Shown in pieces: positions 1 to 8,402 of a stretch of DNA of 64,000 nucleotides; within the stretch, counting starts at the first letter, position 1, and every line of letters begins with the position of its first letter. Position numbers and translations under genes: made by a program. Below the pieces are notes generated by a model. It saw only the letters and a list, made by a program, of their open reading frames with translations. It did not search any database and was not told the origin of the DNA. The stretch is from Gammaproteobacteria bacterium (GTDB lineage: Bacteria > Pseudomonadota > Gammaproteobacteria > UBA6429 > Thiohalophilaceae), in assembly GCA_029881995.1 (NCBI GenBank), contig JAOULO010000013.1, positions 1 through 64,000 on the forward strand, in the 5' to 3' direction.

Positions 1-102
1 GACAGATGAAGTATTCTGCTTTGCTAATTGGTTTTGTTTTAGTTACTCAAGGTAACTGAAATAAGTTAATTCGTCTGTTGACTCGAGAACGGCTCATATG
101 TG

Positions 103-504
103 TTATGTGCATGGTGTCTCGGTATAGCTATACCCTATATATCTATAATTAAAGTCTTTTAGGTTTAATGCATCGTTTCGGTTTTCATATGGGATAATAA
201 ACTGATCGGCTTTTGTAAACTCACCACCTACACATGCTTCAGCACCCTCAGTAACAGGGTATTTCAAAGTAACACATGAGGCAGAAATGATTCTAATACC
301 TGCTGCAGTTAATGGCGCTTTACTTTTATCTAATGTAGATTGATTGCTTTCACACCTATAAACACCAACAGAGGTTGATGATGGTGTTGCTCCACGTTCT
401 TTGTCACATTCTTCATCAGTACTGCCGCACGTACAACCCCTGTCATTAGTACACAACCCACATGATTGAAAAAGAAATAGTGACATAAGTAATAAATACT
501 TCAT
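103..504 (-). CDS. small cysteine-rich lipoprotein, function unknown
   Basis: A 133-residue protein with a short hydrophobic leader ending in a lipobox-like LFQSC around residue 15, so it is probably lipidated and anchored in the envelope. The mature part begins with a dense cysteine cluster (CGLC, CTCGS, EEC) and then a polar domain with a few more cysteines, consistent with disulfide bonding outside the cytoplasm. I do not recognise the family. The gene is isolated; its upstream region (505-620) carries three CC-N6-GG palindromes that could be operators. It is more A+T-rich than its neighbours, which fits an accessory gene. Confidence 0.6.
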   Translation of the reverse strand: MKYLLLMSLFLFQSCGLCTNDRGCTCGSTDEECDKERGATPSSTSVGVYRCESNQSTLDKSKAPLTAAGIRIISASCVTLKYPVTEGAEACVGGEFTKADQFIIPYENRNDALNLKDFNYRYIGYSYTETPCT

Positions 505-560
505 TTTACTTCACCATACCAAATTAATATATTTACACATAACAGTGATATATACAGAAG

Positions 561-612
561 TTCCATTATTGGAAATATCCATATATGGAAATAAATTGCC
601 AATAGTGGAAGT
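561..612. repeat. three CC-N6-GG palindromes, operator-like
   Basis: Three related palindromic sites lie in a row: CCATTATTGG (563-572), CCATATATGG (579-588) and CCAATAGTGG (599-608), each with GGAA-type flanks. The outer two also pair with each other (561-572 with 599-610, one mismatch). They sit 57-110 bp upstream of the lipoprotein gene on the minus strand, where a regulator could bind. The binding protein is unknown. Confidence 0.4.
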
Positions 613-679
613 AATTACAGTTAATGATTCTTCAAGCCTACTCCTGCCCATCTATGGGATCAATCCCCTTTGATGGCGC

Positions 680-889
680 GTGTTTGGGTTTTGGTTTTTT
701 ATTATACAAATTGGGGGCGACAGGGAAGTCGCCGCATTGGCGCTGGGATATGGATATCCCATCGCCAGTGCCCAGCAAAAAACCAAAATCCGAACACAGG
801 TTTGCGACATCATTGGGGTGCCCTTTCTTTTGGTTACTTTGCTTTGGGCAAGCAAAGAAAAGTAACTTGCTGTCGGGCAACCCCCGACA
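680..889. repeat. multi-hairpin intergenic repeat-like element
   Basis: Nested inverted repeats: outer 21-bp arms at 680-700 and 777-797 with two mismatches enclose a GGCGAC/GTCGCC hairpin (716-733) and a long hairpin (738-767, GGGATAT/ATATCCC core with TGGCG/CGCCA base). Two more hairpins follow: GTTACTTT/AAAGTAAC with an inner CTTTG/CAAAG (833-866) and TGTCGGG/CCCGACA (871-889). Read on the minus strand, the frame contains the string FACPKQSNQKKGHP. From memory, near-identical strings recur as spurious small ORFs beside many gammaproteobacterial genes, so I take this as a copy of a dispersed non-coding repeat. It lies at the 3' end of the antiporter gene. No second copy is in this window. 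Confidence 0.5.
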
Positions 890-920
890 TCAAGATTCAG
901 TTCGCGCTAGCGACTCCAAA

Positions 921-2657
921 TCATTTATCAGAAGAAATATCATGCCCCTCTCCCTCTTCATGCCCATCCTCAATCAACTTATACCCATCCGATCTCACGC
1001 CCCGCATTAACAGGTCGACATTGTCCTGCGGTATGTTGAGTATCTCCAGGGCGAGTGCACCTAAACGTAAACTACTTTCCACCGCCTCGGGATAGGCGTG
1101 GGTGGCGCCGGCTTCCATGAGTTTGGATACGGCGACGAGGTCACGGGCGCGGGCGATGACGGGGATGGAGGGGTATTGATTGCGGATGTGGGAGACGGCC
1201 CTTTCAGCAGTGGGGCCGTGGTCGATGGTGAGGATCACCATCAGGGCATGTTCGGCATGGGCCGAGTTTAATAGATCGATATCACCGACGTCACCATAGT
1301 AAACTGGGAAGCCGTCTTCCTGTCCCTGTTTGACCAGTTTGGGATCGGTATCGAAGGCGATGAAGGGCACGCCACTGCTTTGTAGTAAGACGGCGACCGC
1401 ATGGCCGACGCGACCGTAACCGCCGATGATGACTTTGGCGGATGTTGTATTATGGACCGAGTCGTGATAGCCCTCACCGGCATCTTCTTCTGCCATGTTG
1501 CGAGTCAGCCAGTTGGCCAGGTGCATCATGATGGGGGTGAGTAACATACTGACCGAGATAATACCGATGGCAAAAATGAAAGTGGCATCGTCGATCACAT
1601 TAAGGGCCTTGGCGGAACCAAACAGGACGAAACCAAACTCTCCACCCTGGGCAAGCAGTAAGGAGACCCTGGTGGCTATCTTGCGTGAGTAACCAAAGAC
1701 CATGATCAGGATGAACAGGACGATGATCTTCAGGCCGATGATGACAACGGTGTGCTGAACGAACAGGCTGAGTTCATTGGCCAGGGATCTGAAATCAATA
1801 GACATGCCGACGGCAACAAAGAACAGGCCCATGAAGATCCCCTTGAAGGGTTCGATGGAGGCCTGGATCTGATGGCGGAAACGACAACTCGATAAAGAGA
1901 CACCCATAATAAAGGCACCCAGGGCCATGGAGGCACCGGCCAGGTGCATGGCCCAGGCAGCGAAGATCACCACCAGGAAGACGACCAGTAAGAAGCCTTC
2001 CTTGTTGCGTTGTTTGGCAAACAGGTTGAGGGCTGCAGGCATGATATAACGACCCAGCACACTCAGTAGAATAATGGTGCCGAGGATAATCCCCACCTGA
2101 CCCCAGCGCATCCCGGTGCCGGATAAGGGCGCGCTCAATGACATTAATGGCACGATGGCCAGCAGCGGCACGATGGCCATGTCCTGCATGAGTAAGACCG
2201 AGAACGCGGTGGTACCGTGTTTGCTGGCGATCTCACCGCGCTCCTGTAATAACTGCAGCACAAAGGCAGTGGAGGAGAGGGCGAAGGTCATGCCGATGAG
2301 GAAGGCGACACTCCAGCGAGGTTGATAGGCGAGAAAATAAAAACCGATCGCCAGGCCGGAAAGAATGATCTGTAAGGAGCCCAGTCCAAACACATCTCGT
2401 CGCATGGACCAGAGTCGGCTGGGTTTCATTTCAATCCCGATCAGAAACAACAGTAACACCACACCCAGTTCGGTAAAGTTGCGCACGTCTTCCACGTGTT
2501 GTGTCACGGTGGGGCCGGGGGAATAGGGGCCGACAATAATACCGGCGACTAGTAAGCCAAGCACAGAACCCAGGTGCAGGTATTTAAACACTGCAATGGC
2601 AATGGAGGTGGCTATGAGAATAACCAGGGCGGAGGTGATGAAGGAATCAAGATACAT
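921..2657 (-). CDS. KefB/KefC-type monovalent cation:proton antiporter (CPA2)
   Basis: A 578-residue inner-membrane protein. Residues 1 to about 385 form many hydrophobic segments of the Na+/H+ exchanger fold, including the GVVLLLFLIGIEM and GEFGFVLFG stretches typical of CPA2 transporters. A cytoplasmic TrkA-N (RCK-type) nucleotide-binding domain follows, with the GGYGRVG glycine-rich loop near residue 411 and an acidic residue after the second strand (FDTD). The expected role is K+ efflux in exchange for protons, gated by NAD(H) or glutathione conjugates as in KefB/C. No KefF/G-like ancillary oxidoreductase is adjacent. Length is close to E. coli KefB (about 600). Specificity cannot be read from the sequence. 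Confidence 0.88.
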   Translation of the reverse strand: MYLDSFITSALVILIATSIAIAVFKYLHLGSVLGLLVAGIIVGPYSPGPTVTQHVEDVRNFTELGVVLLLFLIGIEMKPSRLWSMRRDVFGLGSLQIILSGLAIGFYFLAYQPRWSVAFLIGMTFALSSTAFVLQLLQERGEIASKHGTTAFSVLLMQDMAIVPLLAIVPLMSLSAPLSGTGMRWGQVGIILGTIILLSVLGRYIMPAALNLFAKQRNKEGFLLVVFLVVIFAAWAMHLAGASMALGAFIMGVSLSSCRFRHQIQASIEPFKGIFMGLFFVAVGMSIDFRSLANELSLFVQHTVVIIGLKIIVLFILIMVFGYSRKIATRVSLLLAQGGEFGFVLFGSAKALNVIDDATFIFAIGIISVSMLLTPIMMHLANWLTRNMAEEDAGEGYHDSVHNTTSAKVIIGGYGRVGHAVAVLLQSSGVPFIAFDTDPKLVKQGQEDGFPVYYGDVGDIDLLNSAHAEHALMVILTIDHGPTAERAVSHIRNQYPSIPVIARARDLVAVSKLMEAGATHAYPEAVESSLRLGALALEILNIPQDNVDLLMRGVRSDGYKLIEDGHEEGEGHDISSDK

Positions 2658-2698
2658 AAGTATTAATAGCCTAGTATGACTTTCGCTTTGAACAGGAG

Positions 2699-3562
2699 TT
2701 ATAAAATGCTGCCGATCTCCTGTCCCATTTTGACGTCTGACTCGGCCTTAAGACCTTCCAGCCATTTCATCTTGTCTTTACCAAATAATAGAATAACCGT
2801 AGAACCCATGTTAAATCGGCCCATTTCCTGACCCTTGAGTAAGGTCACTTTTTGAAAACCATCACCAAAGATAGAGGTCTGTATTTCTTTTTGTGTGGGT
2901 GGTGTGATGACTCCGGACCAGACGGTTTCAATGGAGGCCACAAAAATGGCACCGACCAGGATCATGGCCATAGGGCCGACCGGTGTATTGAACAGACACA
3001 CAACCCGTTCATTACGGGCAAACAGGCCGGGCACGCTTCTGACCGTGGCCGGGTTAACACTGAATAAGCGCCCCGGTACATGACGCATCTCTTTCAGTTT
3101 GGCATCACAGGGCATATGAATTCGGTGATAGTCTTTAGGTGAAAGATACAGGGTAGCAAACTCACCATTGGTAAAGGACTTGGTCCATTTATCATCCCCG
3201 CCCAGCAGGGTCGATAATGAATAACTATGTCCTTTGGCCTGGAACACCTGGTCCTTTTTGATAAGCCCCATCTGACTGACACAACCATCCACGGGACTGG
3301 CCAGCTTGTTGTTTTCTTTGACTATCGGACGGGCATCGGCCTTCAGGGCGCGGGTGAAGAAGGCGTTGAAGTGTTTGAACTGACTAATGTCCTGTTCCAG
3401 GGCCTCATCCATATTGACACCAAAGCGTTTAACGATGAAGCGAATATAGTTCTGCTTGATCCATTGATTCTCGGAATGGGTCAATAGCCCCATCAGGCGA
3501 GACAGGGGATGATGGGGAACCGGGTATTGCCATGCGGCGAACAGAAAGTCTTTTACGTTCAT
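2699..3562 (-). CDS. psd: phosphatidylserine decarboxylase proenzyme
   Basis: Decarboxylates phosphatidylserine to phosphatidylethanolamine at the inner membrane. The self-cleavage motif that gives the pyruvoyl cofactor is present as MGST near residues 252-255 (usually LGST); the serine becomes the pyruvoyl group. The conserved SPVDG and DYHRIHMP segments are also present. From ATG 3562 the protein has 287 residues, a normal length. A TTG three codons upstream (3571) would overlap the preceding stop. The gene follows the PCu(A)C copper-chaperone gene almost directly and is probably co-transcribed with it and Sco1. Confidence 0.93.
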   Translation of the reverse strand: MNVKDFLFAAWQYPVPHHPLSRLMGLLTHSENQWIKQNYIRFIVKRFGVNMDEALEQDISQFKHFNAFFTRALKADARPIVKENNKLASPVDGCVSQMGLIKKDQVFQAKGHSYSLSTLLGGDDKWTKSFTNGEFATLYLSPKDYHRIHMPCDAKLKEMRHVPGRLFSVNPATVRSVPGLFARNERVVCLFNTPVGPMAMILVGAIFVASIETVWSGVITPPTQKEIQTSIFGDGFQKVTLLKGQEMGRFNMGSTVILLFGKDKMKWLEGLKAESDVKMGQEIGSIL

Positions 3563-3567
3563 ATGAT

Positions 3568-4041
3568 TCAATGGTGATGGTGTTCGTGATCCATTTGCTT
3601 GTGTTCACCCCGTTTAAGTACGGTGGCAACAAATTCTGTTGTGTTGTTATCACGCAGGGTGATCTGAAGTTTAACCTTATCACCTTTTTTCAGTTTACGT
3701 TTCGGGTTGAACAGCATCAGGTGATAACCACCGGGTTTGAACATGATGTGCTGACCCTTTTCAATCACCAGTTTGTTAATCTTTTCCATTTTGACGATAC
3801 CGTCCGCCACTATGGTCTTATGTAATTCGATACGATCAAAATCCTGGCTGGTAAAACTCTTGATACTTATCGGATGATCACCAGTATTCTCCAGTCTAAG
3901 ATAAGCGGCACGGATCTTTGAAACCGGTGGGGCATCGGCTATCCAGGCATCGCTGATCACTGCCTGATGATTTGACCAGGCGGTGGTGGGTAGCAAGATC
4001 AAAAAACTCAGTAGTAGTACAGGATGATTTTTTATTATCAT
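3568..4041 (-). CDS. periplasmic copper chaperone PCu(A)C (DUF461)
   Basis: A 157-residue exported protein with a signal peptide of about 23 residues ending in TTAWS. It carries the full PCu(A)C Cu(I) site H-X10-M-X21-H-X-M: His74, Met85, His107 and Met109. The C-terminus is histidine-rich (HEHHHH), a likely extra metal-binding tail. The family binds Cu(I) in the periplasm and delivers it to the CuA site of cytochrome c oxidase, often together with Sco1, whose gene lies immediately upstream. AGAGGA before the ATG serves as ribosome-binding site. It ends within a few bases of the psd start. Confidence 0.92.
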   Translation of the reverse strand: MIIKNHPVLLLSFLILLPTTAWSNHQAVISDAWIADAPPVSKIRAAYLRLENTGDHPISIKSFTSQDFDRIELHKTIVADGIVKMEKINKLVIEKGQHIMFKPGGYHLMLFNPKRKLKKGDKVKLQITLRDNNTTEFVATVLKRGEHKQMDHEHHHH

Positions 4042-4044
4042 TAT

Positions 4045-4692
4045 TTATCCTCTATAAAACTCAACAATCTTAATAAAATTCCTGCGCATCTCATCGGGGT
4101 CATGAGGGGCAGGGAACACGGCACGCAAGCGGGCCTGGGGATCGATCAGAATGATCTGACCACTATGATTGACCCCGTAATTATTTTTACCTTCACCCAT
4201 GCTGACATATTCATAAAGAATGCCCAGTGAGCGGGTAAAGGCGGTGATGTGACCAAGATTACCCGTCACTCCCTGAAAGGAGGGCTCAAAGTACTGGACA
4301 TACTCTTTAATAATAGCCGGCGTATCACGATTGGGATCGACAGTGACAAACACCACGCCGGTTTTGGCTTTTATGTCAGCAGGTAGTTCCTGTTTGAATT
4401 CCTGAAGTACCTTGAGGGTAGTCGGGCACACATCCGGGCAATGGGTGAAGCCAAAGAATAGCATGCTCCACTTATGCTTCAGGTTGTCGGGTGTGAAGTC
4501 TTTGCCATCTTGGTCCACGAGTTTAAAAGGGACTAGATCCCGGGCCTCGGGAAAGACCGTGGCCTCAAAATCACTGGGTATGGCCGGGACCTGGTTTTGC
4601 TGACTGCCCTGGCTATACCAGTAACCCAGGGCAAGGCTGAAGGCGGCCACGGCGGCAAACAGTAATTGATTCAAGCGTCGTTTTATATTCAT
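4045..4692 (-). CDS. SCO1/SenC copper-delivery thioredoxin-fold protein
   Basis: A 215-residue protein with an N-terminal membrane anchor (about residues 8-25) and a periplasmic thioredoxin fold. The copper ligands of the SCO family are intact: Cys85 and Cys89 in FFGFTHCPDVCP, and His176 in VNHSG. SCO proteins reduce and metallate the CuA centre of cytochrome oxidase subunit II. Its gene is three bases upstream of the PCu(A)C gene, forming an apparent sco1-pcuAC-psd operon. No cytochrome oxidase subunit is encoded in the window. Confidence 0.93.
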   Translation of the reverse strand: MNIKRRLNQLLFAAVAAFSLALGYWYSQGSQQNQVPAIPSDFEATVFPEARDLVPFKLVDQDGKDFTPDNLKHKWSMLFFGFTHCPDVCPTTLKVLQEFKQELPADIKAKTGVVFVTVDPNRDTPAIIKEYVQYFEPSFQGVTGNLGHITAFTRSLGILYEYVSMGEGKNNYGVNHSGQIILIDPQARLRAVFPAPHDPDEMRRNFIKIVEFYRG

Positions 4693-4828
4693 TTGCGTAT
4701 TATCTCACGGGCCATGTCGATAAGCATTCGCTAACTGGCAGTCTTATTGTAACTAGTGATAGGGATGAAAATTGAATTTTTTCCATAAAAACGCTATGGT
4801 TAGAAAAAATACCTAAGGAAATTTATTA

Positions 4829-5293
4829 ATGTCCAACGTTAATTATATGATTTCTAAGAAAAATCGGCAAATCTGGCATCCGGAATTAAGCCCGATTGAA
4901 TCTTATGAGGAGACTCTGGTGGAGGTGCCCCTGTTGGGCTGGGTTAGTGCCGGTCTGCCTGTGGATATTTCAACTGAAAATGCCATGGTCGGTGTACCGG
5001 CCAATATGGTTCGCAAGAATACCTATGCCCTGCGAGTGCGGGGCCATTCCATGATCGATGACAATATCCAGGATGGTGATGTGATTGTGATTGAAAAACG
5101 GGAGACCGCCGAGAATGGACAGTCGGTGATTGCCATGATCAACGGTGAGCAGGTGACCCTGAAAAAGTTTTATGTTGAGAGTAATGGGATACGCCTGCAA
5201 CCTGCCAACCCGGAGATGTCACCTATTTATCTGCATAATGAAGAAGTCCAGATCCTGGGGATTGTGACTGGGGTCATTCGCCAAATGGATTGA
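4829..5293 (+). CDS. LexA/UmuD-like S24 autoprotease without a DNA-binding domain
   Basis: A 154-residue protein that aligns with the C-terminal peptidase half of LexA. The dyad is present: Ser74 in RGHSMIDD and Lys112 in VTLKKF. An Ala41-Gly42 bond in WVSAGLP sits where LexA and UmuD are cut. The 41 residues before the bond are too few, and unlike, a winged-helix domain, so it is not a standard repressor; the architecture is that of UmuD. No umuC lies nearby; the next gene, 12 bases on, encodes a Mut7-C RNase. AAGGAA lies about nine bases before the ATG. I found no SOS box in the 136-bp upstream gap. Confidence 0.78.
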   Translation: MSNVNYMISKKNRQIWHPELSPIESYEETLVEVPLLGWVSAGLPVDISTENAMVGVPANMVRKNTYALRVRGHSMIDDNIQDGDVIVIEKRETAENGQSVIAMINGEQVTLKKFYVESNGIRLQPANPEMSPIYLHNEEVQILGIVTGVIRQMD

Positions 5294-5305
5294 GGCAGGA
5301 CTGTA

Positions 5306-5845
5306 ATGCAACCGTCATCTGAAACAGAGTCCCCATCTCCTCCAACATTCCTTTGTGATGAAATGCTGCAACGGCTGGGTAGCTGGTTGCGGGCTGCTGG
5401 CTATGACACCACCATCGCCAGAAATGGTGAGGATGATTACCAACTGTTGAGACAGGCCATAGCGGAAGGGCGCTTGCTGGTGACCATGGATCGGGAACTG
5501 GCCAGGCATCGCCGAGCCAAAAGCACGGTAGTTTTGCTAGAGGCCGATAGCCTGGAAGCCTGTGCCGAGGCTTTGTCCCAACAGGTTCCCATCGATTGGC
5601 TCTCGGCCCCTTTTACCCGTTGTATGGCTTGCAACACTGACTTGATCGACGCTAGCCCACAACAGGTTCGTAGCCTGCCACTCAAAACGAAAGACCATAT
5701 CGATGCCGCTTTTTACTGCCCTGAATGCCGGCAAGTGTTTTGGGAAGGTAGTCATGTCAAACGCATGCGCCGGCATCTTCAGGACTGGTCTGATAAGTAT
5801 TCACATGGCCAAAAGGTCAAGCGGCGTCGACAATCTTCTTATTGA
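5306..5845 (+). CDS. Mut7-C family RNase with zinc ribbon
   Basis: A 179-residue protein of the Mut7-C (PF01927) type: an N-terminal PIN-like part beginning CDEMLQRLGSWLRAAGYDT (Asp18) and containing LVTMDREL (Asp62), then a zinc ribbon with CxxC pairs at Cys106/Cys109 and Cys138/Cys141. The tail is basic (KRRRQSSY). The family is predicted to be a metal-dependent ribonuclease; a bacterial substrate is not established. It follows the LexA/UmuD-like gene by 12 bases and is probably co-transcribed. It converges on the sulfurtransferase gene with only three bases between the stops. Confidence 0.85.
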   Translation: MQPSSETESPSPPTFLCDEMLQRLGSWLRAAGYDTTIARNGEDDYQLLRQAIAEGRLLVTMDRELARHRRAKSTVVLLEADSLEACAEALSQQVPIDWLSAPFTRCMACNTDLIDASPQQVRSLPLKTKDHIDAAFYCPECRQVFWEGSHVKRMRRHLQDWSDKYSHGQKVKRRRQSSY

Positions 5846-5848
5846 GAA

Positions 5849-6658
5849 TCAGTGCTCGATTGGGGTACTGGTGTCATTACCCCAGTCTGACCAGGAACCG
5901 GGATAACCTTTGATTTTTTCATAACCCAGCGACTTGAGCATGATGTAGGTATGGGCCGAACGGTGATGGGTCTGACAGTGGGTGATCACTTCCTTATCGG
6001 GGGTGATGCCATGCATTTCCAGCAGTTCACGCAGTTCATTTTCCGGTTTCAGGCGCATGTTGCGGCTTTTATCCATGGCCTCGGTCCATTCGATGTTGAC
6101 CGCGCCCGGGATATGGCCACCTCGTTGGGCAAACACCTTGGTACCGGCGTATTCCTGTGGGGAACGGGTATCGAGAATGGCGACATTGTCTTTGTGCAGA
6201 TGGTCAAGAATATACTGGCGATCCGCCAGTGGACCAGTCTGGATGCTGGCCTCATAGTGCCCCTTGTCTGGGAAAAAGATCTCGCTGGTGACATTATGTC
6301 CTTCGTTGGCCCAGGCACCCAGCCCGCCATTGAGCAGGGAGAAGTTTTTGAATCCCACCACATCCAGGGTCCAGAGAAAACGGCATGCACGACCCCCTCC
6401 CTCATCATCATAGGCCACTACGTGGGTGTTATCGTTTAGACCAAGGGCACCCAGCACATTGCTGAGTTGGGCGGCGTCGGGCAAGAGACCCATGCGCGGC
6501 TGCTCGATATGTACCAGCCAGGCGTATTCAAGAAATACGGCACCGGGCAGGTGATACTGGACATAGGTCTGGGCCTGAGAGAGATCGACCAGTAACAGGT
6601 CGTTGTTGCCAATTTCGGCTTCCAGAGATTTGGGTTCAATAATCAGAGGATATGTCAT
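5849..6658 (-). CDS. thiosulfate/3-mercaptopyruvate-type sulfurtransferase
   Basis: A 269-residue protein with two rhodanese domains. The C-terminal catalytic loop is CQTHHRSA with Cys228 as the expected persulfide-forming cysteine; the N-terminal domain is the inactive structural half. There is no signal peptide, so it acts in the cytoplasm, moving sulfane sulfur from thiosulfate or mercaptopyruvate to an acceptor. The CQTHHRS loop differs from both the CRKGVT (rhodanese) and CGSGVT (mercaptopyruvate) types, so the donor is uncertain. It is one of three rhodanese-family proteins in the window. Confidence 0.88.
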   Translation of the reverse strand: MTYPLIIEPKSLEAEIGNNDLLLVDLSQAQTYVQYHLPGAVFLEYAWLVHIEQPRMGLLPDAAQLSNVLGALGLNDNTHVVAYDDEGGGRACRFLWTLDVVGFKNFSLLNGGLGAWANEGHNVTSEIFFPDKGHYEASIQTGPLADRQYILDHLHKDNVAILDTRSPQEYAGTKVFAQRGGHIPGAVNIEWTEAMDKSRNMRLKPENELRELLEMHGITPDKEVITHCQTHHRSAHTYIMLKSLGYEKIKGYPGSWSDWGNDTSTPIEH

Positions 6659-6841
6659 GCTGTGTTCTCGTTGCTGTCGTCGTTTAATTTGGATGCCTGG
6701 ATTGTATATCAGTTGTAGTGAGAAATTTATAGCAGGTCTATAAGGACTTGCGAGTCTATATACCCTGGAGTATGAGCGGTTATTACAGGCTTATTTATCC
6801 TGATTTTTTTACTCAGAATTTATTTATCGGCCGATGTCCCC

Positions 6842-6847
6842 TATAAT
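6842..6847 (+). promoter_or_regulatory. putative -10 element for the aminotransferase gene
   Basis: A perfect TATAAT lies 41 bp before the chosen ATG (6888). The matching -35 region is A+T-rich and not close to consensus, so the promoter is plausible rather than proven. It also argues against translation starting at 6834, upstream of this element. Confidence 0.4.
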
Positions 6848-6887
6848 CCGCCTTTTTCTGAGACAAGACCGGAAGGCAGAATCTAAC

Positions 6888-8072
6888 ATGGCGATAAAAT
6901 CTTTCACTCCACCACAACGTACCCTGATGGGCCCTGGCCCCTCTGATGTCAGTCCACGCGTCCTCGAAGCTCTGGCTCGTCCTACTATTGGCCATCTTGA
7001 TCCAGCCTTTGTCGGCATGATGGATGAAATGAAACAATTGCTTCAGTACGCCTTCAGAACCAAAAATGAACTGACCTTTCCTGTTTCAGCACCGGGTTCA
7101 GCTGGCATGGAAACCTGTTTTGTGAATTTGCTTGAGCCGGGTGACAAGGTCATCGTCTGTCAGAATGGCGTATTCGGTGGACGCATGAAGGAAAATGTTG
7201 AACGCTGTGGTGGGACGGCCGTGATGGTGGAAGACGAATGGGGCAAAGTGGTAGATCCCAATAAGGTGGAAGAGGCCCTTAAGGCCAACCCGGATGCGAA
7301 ATTCCTGGCCTTTGTGCATGCCGAAACCTCTACCGGTGTTCAGTCGGATGCCAAAACCCTGGTCGAACTGGCCCACCAATATGATTGCCTGGCCATTGTC
7401 GATGCAGTTACCTCACTGGGTGGTACTCCGGTTGAAGTGGATGCCTGGGGTATTGATGCCATTTACTCTGGTACACAGAAATGTCTGTCAGCACCTCCGG
7501 GTCTGTCTCCTGTCAGTTTCAGTGATCGTGCCGCGGAAGTGATTAAAAACCGTAAAACTAAAGTACAGAGCTGGTTTCTGGATCTGAGTCTGGTTATGGG
7601 TTACTGGGGGCCGGGTGCCAAGCGTGCCTATCACCATACTGCACCGATCAATAATCTCTATGGCTTGCATGAATCTCTCGTTATTCTGCAGGAAGAGGGC
7701 ATTGAAAATGCCTGGCAACGACACGCCTTCCATCACCAGGCCCTGAAGGCCGGTCTTGAGGCGATGGGCTTGAGCCTGCTGGTGAATGAAGCGGACCGTC
7801 TGCCACAACTGAATGCCGTGGTAATCCCTGAAGGTGTGGATGATGCCGCTGTTCGAGGTCGTCTGTTACAGGACTTTAATCTGGAAATTGGCGCGGGCCT
7901 GGGTACTCTGGCGGGTAAAGTCTGGCGTATTGGTCTGATGGGCCATGCCTGTAATGCCAATAATGTTGAATACTGCCTGCAGTCACTGGATCAGGTGCTG
8001 GGTGACATGGGTGCCATCGAAAAAGGTGTAGCGGTTGCTGCAGCACAAACGGTATTGAAAAGTGCAGCCTGA
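6888..8072 (+). CDS. serine/alanine-glyoxylate aminotransferase (class V, PLP)
   Basis: A 394-residue fold-type I PLP enzyme. It starts with the class-V signature [14 protein letters not shown], and the Schiff-base lysine is Lys198 in [12 protein letters not shown]. Family members convert glyoxylate to glycine using serine or alanine as amino donor; the sequence alone does not decide which. The start at 6888 is preferred over 6834 because GGAAGG lies 12-17 bases before it and homologues begin near here. With the glycolate oxidase genes (16951-22250) it could complete a glycolate-glyoxylate-glycine route. A strong terminator follows. Confidence 0.88.
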   Translation: MAIKSFTPPQRTLMGPGPSDVSPRVLEALARPTIGHLDPAFVGMMDEMKQLLQYAFRTKNELTFPVSAPGSAGMETCFVNLLEPGDKVIVCQNGVFGGRMKENVERCGGTAVMVEDEWGKVVDPNKVEEALKANPDAKFLAFVHAETSTGVQSDAKTLVELAHQYDCLAIVDAVTSLGGTPVEVDAWGIDAIYSGTQKCLSAPPGLSPVSFSDRAAEVIKNRKTKVQSWFLDLSLVMGYWGPGAKRAYHHTAPINNLYGLHESLVILQEEGIENAWQRHAFHHQALKAGLEAMGLSLLVNEADRLPQLNAVVIPEGVDDAAVRGRLLQDFNLEIGAGLGTLAGKVWRIGLMGHACNANNVEYCLQSLDQVLGDMGAIEKGVAVAAAQTVLKSAA

Positions 8073-8092
8073 TTTCTAGTAAGGAAAAAATA

Positions 8093-8121
8093 AAAAAACC
8101 CGGCTTAGGTCGGGTTTTTTT
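8093..8121 (+). terminator. bidirectional intrinsic terminator
   Basis: The stem AACCCG/CGGGTT with an 8-base loop is flanked by an A-run on the left and T7 on the right. It can end the aminotransferase transcript on the plus strand and the 51-residue membrane-protein gene on the minus strand. Confidence 0.85.
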
Positions 8122-8275
8122 ATACCAGTCGAAAAAAACCGATCAGGATAAACAAGGCAAGAATGCCACCACCAATCAGGCTTAGTCTGGCGGCACGCGG
8201 GGTCGTTTGTTTGAAATTGATACCAAACCAGATCATGAAGGCACTGATAACAATAAGAAATATCAGGTTTCGCAT
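8120..8275 (-). CDS. 51-residue membrane protein, function unknown
   Basis: A short reading frame begins at ATG 8275 and stops at TAA 8120-8122. It encodes two hydrophobic segments, MRNLIFLIVISAFMIWFG (about residues 3-19) and SLIGGGILALFILIGFF (about 32-48), joined by a short basic loop (KQTTPRAAR), so it probably forms a transmembrane hairpin. Codon use resembles the neighbours, and the frame ends exactly at a shared bidirectional terminator, which supports a real gene. It is divergent from the Crp-like gene. I do not recognise a named family. Confidence 0.6.
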   Translation of the reverse strand: MRNLIFLIVISAFMIWFGINFKQTTPRAARLSLIGGGILALFILIGFFRLV

Positions 8276-8402
8276 ATGATCACCATAATTTCATTGGGTC
8301 AAGATTATCCCATCATAGCCGATAAAGGCAGTAATAAAGAGGGGTTGCGTGATTAATTTCCTGGTGAACAATACAACTACACGGAGTGTTAAGAGGTAAG
8401 CT

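Larger units (their letters stand above)
505..920. other. 416-bp gene-free region with palindromes and a structured element
   Basis: No credible gene lies here. The part next to the lipoprotein gene is A+T-rich and holds the CC-N6-GG sites. The part from about 650 to 890 is G+C-richer and consists of nested inverted repeats (described separately). Open frames of 60-140 codons run across it in several frames on both strands, but they follow the palindromic structure and show no ribosome-binding site or recognisable protein family. Confidence 0.6.

Noticed and set aside
6-59. A 17-codon frame resembling a signal peptide (MKYSALLIGFVLVTQGN)
   Set aside because: Too short, no downstream domain and no visible ribosome-binding site because the window starts there.
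638-880. Overlapping open frames across the region 624-1095
   Set aside because: They run through the inverted repeats on both strands, have no ribosome-binding site, and the FACPKQSNQKKGHP string looks like a repeat-derived spurious protein.
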